64,000 bases of DNA from Ligustrum vulgare (lineage: Eukaryota > Streptophyta > Magnoliopsida > Lamiales > Oleaceae): assembly GCA_963555705.1 (NCBI GenBank), contig OY743168.1:98307425-98371424 (forward strand), read 5' to 3'. The notes below the pieces were generated by a model. It was not told the origin of the DNA. It searched no databases and was given only the letters and a program-made list of their open reading frames with translations. Position 1 is the stretch's first letter. Each line of letters begins with the position of its first letter. The translations under genes were made by a program, and so were the position numbers. Shown here piece by piece: positions 33,516 through 46,289 of this stretch.

Positions 33516-35891
33516 CTAGTGAATCATTCCGTGCGATGCACGGGAAGAAACGTCTAAATAAAAATAATCCTATTCGAAATTAAATGAATCCTTGAACAAA
33601 ATAAATAACATTCACAAATAAGATATAAGTTCATCATTTATTAGTTTCATGTATAAACATCAATCTTTTAGGGAGAAATCATACATGTGAAAATGATTGT
33701 GCCTGACTCTTATTGATAGTCATGGCATATGACACCATCAATGAAAATTGTTTTTTTTTTTTTAAATCTAATAAGTATCCTAAAATCTGAATGGCTTAAC
33801 GATATCCTTGGAATAAAGAACTTGTATCCTGCATTACTGTCAGATAGAATTTGACCTTATAGAATATAATCGTCAAGTTTTGTAACGATTATTCACTATC
33901 TCCTCGAACCAAAAATTTTCTTTGCAAAATGAACACTTAAATGTAGGATCTCCAGTATTCATGTACTCTGAATATTCAAATAATAGATGAAAAAGTTAAT
34001 AATAGAAACCCCAACCATATAAAAGATAAAATTCAATATTTTGACCATTGACAATGAAAAACATGTATAATAATAATAATTAAAAAAAATGCGAGGTTGA
34101 CAAAGATATTGCATCAAATTTATGATATTTTAGGTTTTCAATATTTATACAACGTAATTATTTTCTAATTGAAATTATAATTTAGTATTGATCATATCAA
34201 TTTTTAGTTAAATAAATTGGGAGACAATTTATATATTATTGTGAAAAAATATCATAAAATTTGAATTAAAATATAGCAAAGAATATCTTGGTATGATTAA
34301 TTACTTTTTAAAATATTTAATAATTTAATAATACGCTATAAAAAAGAGCTCCAATTTTTAGATGTACTAAATAACTAAAAATAAGATTATTTATAAAAAA
34401 AAAACTTTATTTATGATGTGATTTATAAATTAGTACTCCCTCCGTTCCATAAAGATAGTCCTCTACTCATTTTCACACAGATTAAGGACAAAATGGAATA
34501 TAAAATATTAATTTCACTCTTAAAAAATAAAGTAGGCTATCTTTTTTAGACAGACAAAAAAGAAATTGTGGACTATCTTTGTAGGACGGAGAGAGTATTA
34601 TCTATTAATAAAATTTCGACATAATTTTTAATTGAAAATTTTACTTTGGATTTGTAAAACTGAACACAAATATTTATTTGTAAGATTGAAAACGTTAGAA
34701 GAACACATTTTTTTTTTTATGAAAAGAGAGGTTTTGACACAAAAAGTTAAATATAAATAAGTAAAATCAAACAAATTATCGTTCTTATATCATAAAAAAT
34801 AAAAAACAACTTCTCGGTAAAAGCAAATTTTAAAAAAAATGATAATTCTAGTTTCTTGTTTTTATTATTTTTTATACAATGTGATATATAATTTCATCAA
34901 ATATATATATACTGACTCATGAATAATATGTTTTTTTCTTCACTCAACGGCCGAAACCATTAATATGTCTATCAAACTCAAAACTATTCTAAATAGCCCA
35001 ACATTAGTTAACACATTGCAATCCCAATAGAGAAATCTAGAACTTAATATAAATAGACTATTAACAAATCCTCTTATTAGTCCAAAATAATTTTGCACTC
35101 TATATTGTTTTCGAAGCTTTCTCTACAATATTATTGTTTTAATATTTTTTTCTTTTTTGTCAGAAACCTAAATCTATGTTCAACGACTCAAAATATCACA
35201 GGTCTTGAAGAAAAGAGTAGTGTCAATCCTTTTTACTTTTTCAAAAAATAATTTACGATTTTCTATTTTCAACTGGTTTGTAATATTAATAACTAATAAG
35301 CATTACCACCGCACCAGAAATTTTGAATCATAATAGAAGGTGGAGTGGAGCGGTCATGTTAAACAGTACACATTTTTTCAAAGAAATAACTCTTTAATTG
35401 AATATTTTATTATTGTGTATATCTTCATAACAATTATATATAACAGAAATGAAAGAGGTTGTATATAGGGAAATGGAAAAAAAATATCTAGAAAACAAAA
35501 ATGAATAAACGGAATTTGAAAAACGGAAAAAAAATGAAACAAATTCTGAAAAAACGAAAAAGGAAATAAAATAATAATAATTGACTTTTCAGTGTAATTA
35601 GGCGACGGAAAATAGAAGTCATGTAAACACAATAAATATTGAAGACTGTAAGTAGACGTCAGCGATTTTGAAAATAATAAACAAATATTGAAGGCTCAAC
35701 TATTTTTAAAGTGGGTTTTGAAGTTGATTATTGGAAGGGGGAAATGAGTAGTGTGAACATGATAAATATTAAAGTCCCAAAAAATTGAAAAAATAAATAA
35801 ATAAATAAAATCTGCACATAGTACAAAAGTTTTGGAGATAAACAATGAAGTTGACTAGGGTTAACTCAGCTACTTTTATATATTATATAGA
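33516..35891 (-). mobile_element. Non-autonomous Helitron 1
   Basis: On the minus strand it starts TCTATATAATATATAAAAG (5' TC end at 35891, preceded by A) and ends with the hairpin CCGTGCATCGCACGG (33543-33529), 12 bases, then CTAG at 33516 followed by T. Insertion between A and T is as expected. About 2.4 kb, without Rep/helicase frames. A Stowaway MITE is nested at 34436-34595. Confidence 0.75.
34436..34595. mobile_element. Stowaway MITE nested in Helitron 1
   Basis: 160 bp with ends CTCCCTCCGTTCCATAAAGA and GTAGGACGGAGAGAG and TA on both sides. It inserted after the Helitron. Confidence 0.85.
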
Positions 35892-35896
35892 TTACT

Positions 35897-37523
35897 AGGG
35901 CCAAATATATTGTCGCCACAAAATCTACTCAATACATCACATTATATTAACACCACTAGTAAAACATACTTTTTATAAATACACCACAATACATATACAA
36001 ATATATCCCTTATTTAATTATTAAAAAAAAAAAAACATTAGATATGTACACCACACCGCCAGTCCTCCCCTTCCCCCAACTCCGCTCCAGCTTCCATCCC
36101 TGTACCCACGATGAGTTTGTATGCCACCAGATCTACCGGGAAATCAAAATCCTTCAGGAGTAGATAATCCAACCGTGATCAAATGCCACAACGTGATGAT
36201 GACATTGGAGAAATTCAAGTCCTTGAATATGCCTCGACAACAAGGGTTATCCCAAATACATCACATCACTTATGAACCGTATTTATCTGGAAATTATATT
36301 GTTAAGAATGCATGGCCTAGTAAAACATACTTTCTATAAATACACCACAATACATATACAAATATATACCTTATTTTATTATTAAAAAAATCATTAGATA
36401 TGTACACCACACCGTCAGTCCTCCCCTTCCCCCAACTACGCTCCAGCTTTCATCCCGATACCCACGATGAGTTTGTATGCCACCAGATCTATCGGGAAAT
36501 CAAAATCCTTCGGGAGTAGATAATCCAAACGTGATCAAATGCCACAACGTGATGATGACATTGGAGAAATTCAAGTCCTTGAATATGCCACGACGACAAG
36601 GGTTATCCCAAATACATTCACATCACTTATGAACCCTATTTATCTGAAAATTATATTGTTAAGAATGCATGGCCTAGTAAAACATACTTTTTATAAATAC
36701 ACCACAATACATATACAAATATATCCCTTATTTAATTATTAAAAAAAAAACCATTAGATATGTACACCACACCGTCAGTCCTCCCCTTCCCCCAACTTCG
36801 CTCCAGCTTCCATCCCGGTACCCACGATGAGTTTATATGCCACTAGATCTACCGGGAAATCAAAATCCTTCGGGAGTAGATAATCCAAACGTGATCAAAT
36901 GCCACAATGTGATGATGACATTGATAAATTCAAGTCCTTGATTATGCCACGAAGACGAGGATTATCCCAAATACATTCACATCAGTTATGAACCCTATAA
37001 TTGTTAAGAATGCATGGCCCTTGAACTTCTCAAATTCTTCCTTGTAATATTTAACTTCACAAAAGAGGGCTGAAGCGTGAAGCAAGGCGGCATTAAAGTT
37101 TTTAATTAATTTTCGAACAATAATCTACCAACAGAAAGTTTTATTTGAATTGTACTTAAACATAGATCTAAAATGATCATGTAGTAAAATGTTAGATTCA
37201 AAACTGAATTAAATAGAAAAAGCTTCATTGTAGGTTTAAATTCACATTATCTTCTTTTCTGATAAAATCAAAGGGGGCTATTGAAATAGTCGATTACTGA
37301 TAAAAAACTTTTATTAACATGAATTGCAATTTGTGTTATTGACTGGGAAAAAATTATAGAGAATAGAATAAAGTTATTTTTTTATTGTGGTGTACATAAA
37401 AATCAGTAAGAGAAAATTAAAAGGTTATTCATGTAATTTTATTCATGTTTACTTTTGTAGATAAAAAAATATTTTAAATTGTGGTATAGAAAATAAGTTT
37501 TATGGTGACAATATACTCACCCT
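35897..37523. mobile_element. TIR element inserted at a Helitron-Helitron junction
   Basis: The imperfect inverted ends (AGGGCCAAATATATTGTC and GACAATATACTCACCCT) are flanked by ATTACT at 35891-35896 and 37524-37529. Removing the element joins the 5' end of Helitron 1 to the 3' end of Helitron 2. There is no transposase. The interior is dominated by three ~355-bp tandem repeats. The 6-bp target duplication does not fix the superfamily. Confidence 0.65.
35956..37019. repeat. Three tandem ~355-bp repeats
   Basis: Units 35956-36316, 36317-36673 and 36674-37019 each begin CTAGTAAAACATAC and contain TCCTCCCCTTCCCCCAACT and GATGAGTTTGTATGCCAC, a less AT-rich core (about 36050-36300 in unit 1) that may be a captured exon fragment. 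Frames differ between units and are not conserved, so I do not call a gene. Unit 3 is slightly shortened. Confidence 0.8.
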
Positions 37524-37527
37524 ATTA

Positions 37528-39504
37528 CTAGTTGTCAACCCGTGCGTTGCACGAAAAGAAATGCTAGAGATTTTATGTTATTTTAGAACAACATATAATA
37601 AAAAAAAATAGAAAAAACATATTATCAACACTATAATAATTAAAATTAGTTTTTCTGAATTCAGCTTAATACAAATTTTGGAAAACTTCTTTAAATACGA
37701 TATTTATAGTTAGATTGATAGACTTGCCTTTCTTATCACATATAAGTGTCTTCATGCCAAACCGACTTCTAATTCTAGATATTGCAACTTTAATATTGCA
37801 ACATAAAGTTGTTTGTGACTAAATACTGATCTTTTTAAGAAAAGACCGATGTGCGATTGTGATTGTCCTTAACTCCTATTTATGGTCATAGTGTAAGAGA
37901 CTATCAATGTGAACTCTGTCTTTTTTAAAATTTTAATGATAACCTTTTAAGAGTCGTTCGGATCCATATTGAATTAGTAGATGTTGAAGATATGTTTTAG
38001 TTTATTTTGTTCAGATTCATAAACATTCTCTTTCCGATAAAAATTTCTAACTTTCTATTTAATAATATTATCTGCATCTTACTTAAAGTGTTGCTTATTT
38101 AATCCATTTCCTGATATCTGTTTTGTTGATTTAACTTCAAATTGACATCAATTGACCTATTAAACTTTGACAATTGACCAGAAAATATTCCTCTCTCAAA
38201 AAAAGTTTAAGCCTGCAATGAGGATGTGAAATCGTTCCTTGGCGATTTTTTTTTTTTTTTATTTATTTATAGAATGCACATTGTCTATCCTTCACTCAAA
38301 TCTTCATACAAAATTCAGTAATTATGTTGAAACCCATTGCTTTCTTTCTTTAGAAAAACAAAAAAATTATAGGTACAATCAAAATCTATATTCAATATTT
38401 TAAAAATAGACATACTTATCTTAAATATAATGTCTTTTAAATGATGAAAAATTATAGAAATACAACATTCACATTAAATATGCGTTAGAAGAGACATGTA
38501 GAAAATGATAAACGTAGTTTTTCTTATGAAACCAATGTAGAAAACAATAGACTGCCTTGGAATCACCTCTTGCCTAACAACTTCAATATGAGAATATTTG
38601 GGCGAGTTTTTTTTTTTTTCTTTTTTTTTTTTTTGTAGAAAAAAATAGGGTAGTTGTGAAAAGAGAAAATTACTTTAATTTATGTAGTAGCATAAAAAAA
38701 TAGGGTAGTTGTGAAAAGAGAAAATTAGTTTAATTTATGTAGTAGCATATAGCTTATACGATGGTCCGTTAGTTCCTACAACTACCGACTTATTGGACCT
38801 TTAAATCAAGTTTTATAAAAATATTACCCAGGACAATTAATTTGAAATTCAAATTGTTTATATGGCTACAAAATATATAGAACTTAAATAGTACATTTAA
38901 CGGGTATGTTGATTTTAGCTCCACTAATTTTTATTCCTTATCTAGAATTTAGATATAATTTAACATGAATAGTTCACCAAATTATTATGCGTGTGGAATA
39001 TTACACAAAAAAAATATATTATCAGTAAACAAAAGTTTAAGGTAATTAGAGCATAAATTTCTCACCACATTTTTCAGATTTTATAATGTTCACGGTTTGG
39101 TAAATCAGTATTGATGGAATTCTAGGAGTTGCATATCATTGAGAAGATGAGCAAACATATGAAAAATTATGTGCCGAAATCTTCAAACCAAATTCAAAGA
39201 TGAAATTGTTAAGAATGTCAATATTTAGTAGATGTGAAACCCAAAAGATTGGGAACCGTGTTCGAATACTAATGAATTTGTTTAAGAAATATGTTTAAAA
39301 AAAAAAGTGTGGACATGATATTGAAACTGTTTAGTTGGAAAATCGTGCTATAATAATGATTAATTAACATTGTATTTGTTAGTGATGTTTAAAAGAAAGA
39401 AAAAAAATCATAAATAATGGCTGAATTTTTGCGGGAAATTGGCATGGGAAATTGTTGCTAACTCAACAACTTTAATATATAAATATATATATAGCTATAA
39501 TAGA
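37528..39504 (-). mobile_element. Non-autonomous Helitron 2
   Basis: The minus-strand 5' end TCTATTATAGCTATATATA lies at 39504, preceded by A. The 3' end has the hairpin CGTGCAACGCACGG, then TTGACAA and CTAG at 37528 followed by T. Its 5' region (AAAGTTGTTGAGTTAGCAA) resembles that of Helitron 1 (AAAAGTAGCTGAGTTAACC), so they are related. About 2 kb with no Rep/helicase. A ~60-bp tandem duplication (AATAGGGTAGTTGTGAAAAG) lies at 38644-38745. Confidence 0.7.
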
Positions 39505-41331
39505 TTTATATGATATTTTGTGAGACTCATTGATTCTTAACTTACGTTTTAAAGTCGAACTAGTGAAAATGTAACTCCCAATTCTTGCTCTCATTAGTAA
39601 TTTTTTAAAAATATTACTTCATTCGTTCGGTAAAATTATGTTTGTATTTATTACTTTTCCGTATCAAATTATAGGTCAATTCCCTTATTAAAAGTATATA
39701 TATATTTAAGTTTTCTAATAAACTCTTATTTAATGTACATTATTATCAATAAATATAAATTAATCATAATTATATTTTATCCGTCCCATAAAGATATGCT
39801 CATTTCTATTTTCAGAAAATATAATTAATATATGTTGGAACTATAATTTTACTTATATTTGACCTAATATACCCCTTATCGAAAAATGTGTTGTTCATGT
39901 TTGTTGGTTACAATACATATTAAATAGGGGTATATTAGGAAATTAAGACTTTAATATACTTTAATAAAAAAAAAGTAGTCTATAATTTGGGACAGGGAAA
40001 AAAAGAAAACGAGTCTATTTTTGTGGGACGAAGAAAGTATCATTATTTAATGTAGGAATACATTAGGTAAAATATAAGAAAAATTATATTTACAATTATA
40101 TTAATTACATTTCTTAATCAGAATAAAAAAAGAAACATATCTATCCTCATGTGAACTCATTATGTTTCATAAAGATAGATTTGTTTCTATTTTCCACACA
40201 TAATAATATTACATCCGTGCGATATACAATCATTTGATACTCACGTATATTGAATTTATATGTTAACATATGAAATGAATATTCAATTAAAAATGAAAAA
40301 CGAAGGAAGACAATTCATTACAAAAAAATGTACATTGTACATATCTTATTTATTTATTTTTATTTTTTTATGATTCGTACGTTTATCGTTTCATGAATTT
40401 CTTTAAATATTGTAATTTGAATTGATTTAAAGCTTAAAATGGAAAAGAAAAATTACATTTAAATAGAATTTATAATAAGTAGAAAAAAGATATATCTATG
40501 ATATACGCTCAGAAGTTTATTAAAATGAAAAGGAAAAGAAAAATAGATTGATGAATGCTCTTATTACATAATACTTTATCACTTACCCATATGGAATTGA
40601 TTTTTCAAGAATCATTTTTTCTTAACATTCGTTCTCAATCACACATTCTTTAAAAAAATATTTTTTACAATTTTTCATATTATTTTTTAACTATACATTC
40701 TAAAAAATCACGTTTTTCACAAAAAAATAAAAATTCTCAAAAAATAAAAATAAAATTGTTAAATTCCGTATAAACCGATATACAACGTGAAACCACCATC
40801 AATGACGGCATTTTAAAAAATTAAAAATTTATAGATACAAACTATCAAAATATTCAAAACTTATTCAATAATTTCCAATACAACGTGGTTTTCCATTTTT
40901 CACCTAACAATCAAAGTGTTATGTTACCGAAAAAAATAATTTTATACGTTTTAAATAAATGTATTTAACCACATCCTATTTTGAAATATAATGAGTTTGC
41001 TAATATGCCTTTATTTTTATTTTGATAAAAATTATTTAAACTAATTGTTAAAGTTAGTAATATATATATATATATTTTGCATATTTTTATTATTTAAATC
41101 TATAGTATTATTTTCATCATAAATAAATGAACAAAATAAATAAATAAAAAAAACTAAATAAGTAAGTAAATAAACAAAATGAGTAAATAAATGAACAAAA
41201 TGAGTAATATGAGTGTCAACTTGAATTGAAATTAATTGCTTTTGACCAAATTAAATTTAGTTAAGAAAATATAAATATCATTACTTAAATAAAACAATTT
41301 TGAAATAGTGTGACATTTGAAAAAAGTAAAA
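39505..41331. other. AT-rich intergenic region with Stowaway-like debris
   Basis: A degenerate Stowaway-type element spans about 39779-40037 (TCCGTCCCATAAAGATA ... TTTGTGGGACGAAGAAAG). Related AAAGATAG ... TTTCTATTTTC words recur near 40170. The remaining DNA is non-coding, including (TA)n at 41060 and (AAAT)n near 41120-41170. Confidence 0.45.
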
Positions 41332-41336
41332 TGTAC

Positions 41337-42037
41337 TGTTGAGACCGTGCCCAAAAAGGGGCCCAATGAATCACCAGCAAGGGCCCAATAGAGGCCCAAT
41401 GGGCATTGGCCCATGACTAAAGCTTAGGGTATCTCCTTGGGCCAACTGCCGAGGTAGAATAACACATGAACCTCTTTAGCCGAACTGGTTTACATCTAGC
41501 CGAGGTACTCTATGGTAACGCCTCGGACGAGTGATGGGACAACTGATGGTGTCAGAGATGTGTAACTCTCTCTAGTTGACTGTGGCTTGACGTGACATTA
41601 CCTTTATCAAGAATATGACATGCGCTCATCCCCTACCAAACGTAACAATGATTACGGCAAGAAAGTAAGATCCTCCTCTCCAACGGCCAGGGTAAATACA
41701 CGTGTAAAGTCCACCACGTGACGCCATCCAAGACCATAATTTCTCCTATAAATAGAACACTCTCTCCACCTAATAAGGGGTTAGCAATCCCATTCTCTTA
41801 ACGATATATTTCTACTCTCACTCCCTTTTCTCTCTTTTATACACTTATATTTCCCGCACCCAATTTATATTCGCTTGAAATGAGTATTGACTTTGGTATC
41901 GGAGTGCAAATGGAAGCCACCTCGGCCCCATTTGCAAACTGATTGTTTGTCACAATGCACATGAGATCCACGCGGTGTTCAAGAGGGAGGAGCTGAGACG
42001 TGTTGATCCAAAGTCCAGCCGGATTTTGTGGTCAACA
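41337..42037 (+). mobile_element. Solo LTR 1 (Ty3/gypsy-like)
   Basis: 701 bp starting TGTTGAGACC and ending TGGTCAACA, flanked by TGTAC on both sides (41332-41336 and 42038-42042). GC content is higher than the surroundings, with GGGCCCAAT words near 41350-41420 and a TATA-like CCTATAAATAG near 41753. TTGACTTTGGTATCGGAGTG near the end is reminiscent of plant gypsy LTRs. There is no internal region, so it is a product of LTR-LTR recombination. Confidence 0.85.
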
Positions 42038-42042
42038 TGTAC

Positions 42043-42385
42043 AAAATAAAACTTTTTTATTTAATCTTTGATGTAATTTTAGGGAAGACATGTTTATAGT
42101 TGACTCTCACTCGTGAGCTCATATTAAAGTTCTTCTTGAGATCTTCGATTTGATACCCACATTGCATATTTTTTTATTTCAAATTAATTATCAAAAGTAT
42201 TCTGATTCATTGAAATACTTCCATTTTAAGAAAGACGGTTTATGCGAGAAAAGTTTCAAAACTTGTTTTTGGGAAGTGCTCTCCCTTTATATATAACTAA
42301 TATTTCACCCGTGTGATGCATGAAAGTTATTATTCACAATATCGATTTCAATAAGTTTTCGTAAAATTTTAATACTTATACATAA
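42043..42385. other. Short unique stretch and Helitron-like 3' terminus
   Basis: At 42297-42326 the plus strand reads ACTAATATTTCACCCGTGTGATGCATG, written here as the reverse of a Helitron-type terminus; the hairpin is imperfect and CTRR has decayed. No 5' end is identified on the right. No gene. Confidence 0.35.
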
Positions 42386-45204
42386 TCAACACATGTATAA
42401 ATGTGTAAAATATAATCTTCTATTACAATAATTATTAGAATTTAAAAAACAACATAACTAATTCAAAATTTTAAAAATCTCTTTGAATAATAAAATCAAT
42501 TTATATATTTAAATAATAAATGACTGTTGATTTCAATAATTTTTATGAATTATTATTACCTTCATTAAAAATGCAAATTTAGTAGTTTTTTTAATGGTTT
42601 TCATATTTGATGTAATATTATGTGTACAAATATTGATGTATGTGAAATGTGTTAATAATTTCTCATAACTTCTACATTTGACTCTCGTAACATACTTTTC
42701 AATTTATTCAAAAACATCAATCACAATAATTAGAAATTAAGTAAACAAAATATTTGAATTTAACCAATAAAACTTTATTTACTAAAATAAGTAGTCAAAA
42801 TAATAAATTTGAAAATCTCGCAATTATTATGATACGACAATCGAGTAAAGTTGAAAATCACGAAACTATACAGAAAATTTATACCCTATAATCTTTAAAA
42901 AATATTAAAATTAAGAATGATTAAAAAAATATTAATCGTTCTATTAATATTATTAACTAAAAAGAAATCAAAACATTAATTATTCAATATTACCCTTTGT
43001 TCAATAACTTTTTTTATAAATTATTTATAAGTAGTGCATTTTCCAACCACATATATATTTCAGAAAATATGATTTTTAATAATAAAGATAACAAATGATT
43101 TAACCATTAATAATTAAAACACAATTTTTATATTGATGGCTACACATAGAATTTATAATATTAAGAACAACAAATAAATAAAAAACAATAATTAAATAAT
43201 AATTTTAATATTGATAAATAAAAATATTAATTGAACTCAATCAGTATTACTATATTAGTGTTAATAATAAAATTAAAATTTATTAAAAAAATATCAATCA
43301 TCATTTAGTATTTATCATAATATTAGTACTTATGAAGTATAATTAAGGTAATAAATGCATTCACATTTATCTAGATTTTGCATTTACATTTGACATACAT
43401 CTATTTTACATTCACACTAATCCACTTTGTATTCACATTGCTAGACTTTTCTCTCTTTATATATACTAAGTATATATTAAGAAAACATAATTAATATATG
43501 TTGAAAATATAAATTTACTCACATTTTACTTAATATATCATTATCAGTTCTGCTCTATTACTCATCATTGAAAACATAATAATTGTTCACATCTAATGAA
43601 AAATAGACAAGTGTTGAATTTTATATACTTAGGACACTTGACTATTTTACATTGGAGGTGAACAACTGTTCTGTTGCCCACGATGGACGACAGAGTATTT
43701 TCGATATCCTTACATTGAATAATGGTAGTTCATATTTATTTATAATAATGCATATTAAATATGAGTATATTAAAAAAATTAAGACATTAATTATATATTC
43801 TCAACACATGTATAAATGTATAAAATATTGTCTTCTAATACAATAATTATTAGAATTTAAAAAACAACACAACTAATTCAAAATTTTAAAAATCTCTTTG
43901 AATAATAAAATCAATTTATATATTTAAATAATAAATGACTGTTGATTTCAATAATTTTTATGAATTATTATTACCTTCATTAAAAATGCAAATTTAGTAG
44001 TTTTTTTAATGGTTTTCATATTTGATGTAATATTATGTGTACAAATATTGATGTATGTGAAATGTGTTAATAATTTCTCATAACTTCTACATTTGACTCT
44101 CGTAACATACTTTTCAATTTATTCAAAAACATCAACCACAATAATTAGAAATTAAGTAAACAAAATATTTGAATTTAACCAATAAAACTTTATTTACTAA
44201 AATAAGTAGTCAAAATAATAAATTTGAAAATCTCGCAATTATTATGATACGACAATCGAGTAAAGTTGAAAATCACGAAACTATACAGAAAATTTATACC
44301 CTATAATCTTTAAAAATTATTAAAATTAAGAATGATTAAAAAAATATTAATCGTTCTATTAATATTATTAACTAAAAAGAAATCAAAACATTAATTATTC
44401 AATATTACCCTTTGTTCAATAACTTTTTTTATAAATTATTTATAAGTAGTGCATTTTCCAACCACATATATATTTCAGAAAATATGATTTTTAATAATAA
44501 AGATAACAAATGATTTAACCATTAATAATTAAAACACAATTTTTATATTGATGGCTACACATAGAATTTATAATATTAAGAACAACAAATAAATAAAAAA
44601 ACAATAATTAAATAATAATTTTAATATTGATAAATAAAAATATTAATTGAACTCAATCAGTATTACTATATTAGTGTTAATAATAAAATTAAAATTTATT
44701 AAAAAAATATCAATCATCATTTAGTATTTATCATAATATTAGTACTTATGAAGTATAATTAAGGTAATAAATGCATTCACATTTATCTAGATTTTGCATT
44801 TACATTTGACATACATCTATTTTACATTCACACTAATACACTTTGCATTCACATTGCCAGACTTTTCTCTCTTTATATATACTAAGTATATATTAAGAAA
44901 ACATAATTAATATATGTTGAAAATATAAATTTACTCACATTTTACTTAATATATCATTATCAGTTCTGCTCTATTACTCATCATGGAAAACATAATAATT
45001 GTTCACATCTAATGAAAAATAGACAAGCGTTGAATTTTATATACTTAGGACACTTGACTATTTTACATTGGAGGTGAATAACTGTTCTGTTGCCCACGAT
45101 GGACGACAGAGTATTTTCGATATCCTTACATTGAATAATGGTAGTTCATATTTATTTATAATAATGCATATTAAATATGAGTATATTAAAAAAATTAAGA
45201 CATT
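42386..45204. repeat. 1.4-kb tandem duplication
   Basis: Copy 1 (42386-43788) and copy 2 (43801-45204) are nearly identical over their full length at an offset of 1415-1416 bases, both ending GAGTATATTAAAAAAATTAAGACATT. Differences are scattered single bases and one-base indels, so the duplication is recent. Contents are AT-rich without genes; the 64-codon frame at 43652-43846 straddles the junction and is not conserved in copy 2. Confidence 0.9.
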
Positions 45205-46289
45205 GGAATTTTAAGGCTTTGTTTGGTTTTTATTATTGTTTTCCTACGTATTTCAAATTTTCAATACAAAATAATATTCTTTCCAAACATGCCCTTAAGT
45301 TTTAACTTAGTTCTAGTTTAAAATTCCATATTTAAAATTTGGAATGTTACACTCGAGGTTGAAGATGTCGTGATTTGAAAGAAAGATCATACCATGTGAA
45401 TATATATGACGTCCTAACGAATCTTCTCTCTTGATAGAGGTAGTGAACTACTAATTGGATGTCTAAGTTTCTATAGCTGCATTTAGCCTCTGTTTGATCC
45501 ATTCTCTTTAACTCTATTTTATTTTTAACAATACTTAATTTTAACTACATTTTAAAAATAAAATATTTTATATATAAACCCAAAATTATTCTCTTATTTT
45601 CAACCACACAATATCTTATCAATCATTATTCAAAAACTCTTTTTTTTCCCTCTAATAATGAGAATCAAACAGAGGCTTTGTAAAGAAGTTGGATTTAGCA
45701 AGTTTTCAGTTGATCTTGGACACTACTTATGGTTCCTCAATGAGTGGTAAAACTCTTCTGTTCCCACAAAATACTCCATGATAAATCTATGTAAAATATC
45801 CATATCCCACATCAAATAAAGCTTCGATTCTAGTTGCATACTGAAATTTACCATATAGAACAAACCAATTAGCATCGAAAATCTTAAAAGGGCAATCCAC
45901 CAAGCATAAAAGGAAACAAGCACATTCTAGGACTACATTGTCAAGATGAGTCGTGTACGAGAATATCTACGAACAACACGATCACTTGAGCACAAACATG
46001 AAACGGTGACAACCGAGGCTACTTCAAGAATGCTTAAAAATATATAACACAATAAAAGTTTACACATTTCTTACATATTGAATCCACTGAGTTTACCATT
46101 TTCAGCAAAAGAAATGACCATTTTATTTCTTATTTATGGTTTCCCGTAACACACGAATTGTCTCCTGAGAATGGAATTCTGTCCCAGGCTTTGGCTGGGG
46201 TACACCACAGGCTACCGTCAACCATAACACATGGTATATACACATTAAGCCAAAGAAAATTATACCAATACACACTTCATACCAGACCA
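45205..46289. other. Intergenic region downstream of the F-box gene
   Basis: Contains a MITE at 45486-45676. The 45723-45923 minus-strand frame has no recognisable domain. 46080-46289 is likely the 3' untranslated part of the F-box gene. Confidence 0.4.
45486..45676. mobile_element. Short MITE, GCCTCTGTTTGAT family
   Basis: 191 bp with inverted ends GCCTCTGTTTGAT and ATCAAACAGAGGC. It shares terminal sequence with 28686-28891. Flanks TTA/TTT suggest a decayed 3-bp duplication. Confidence 0.7.
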
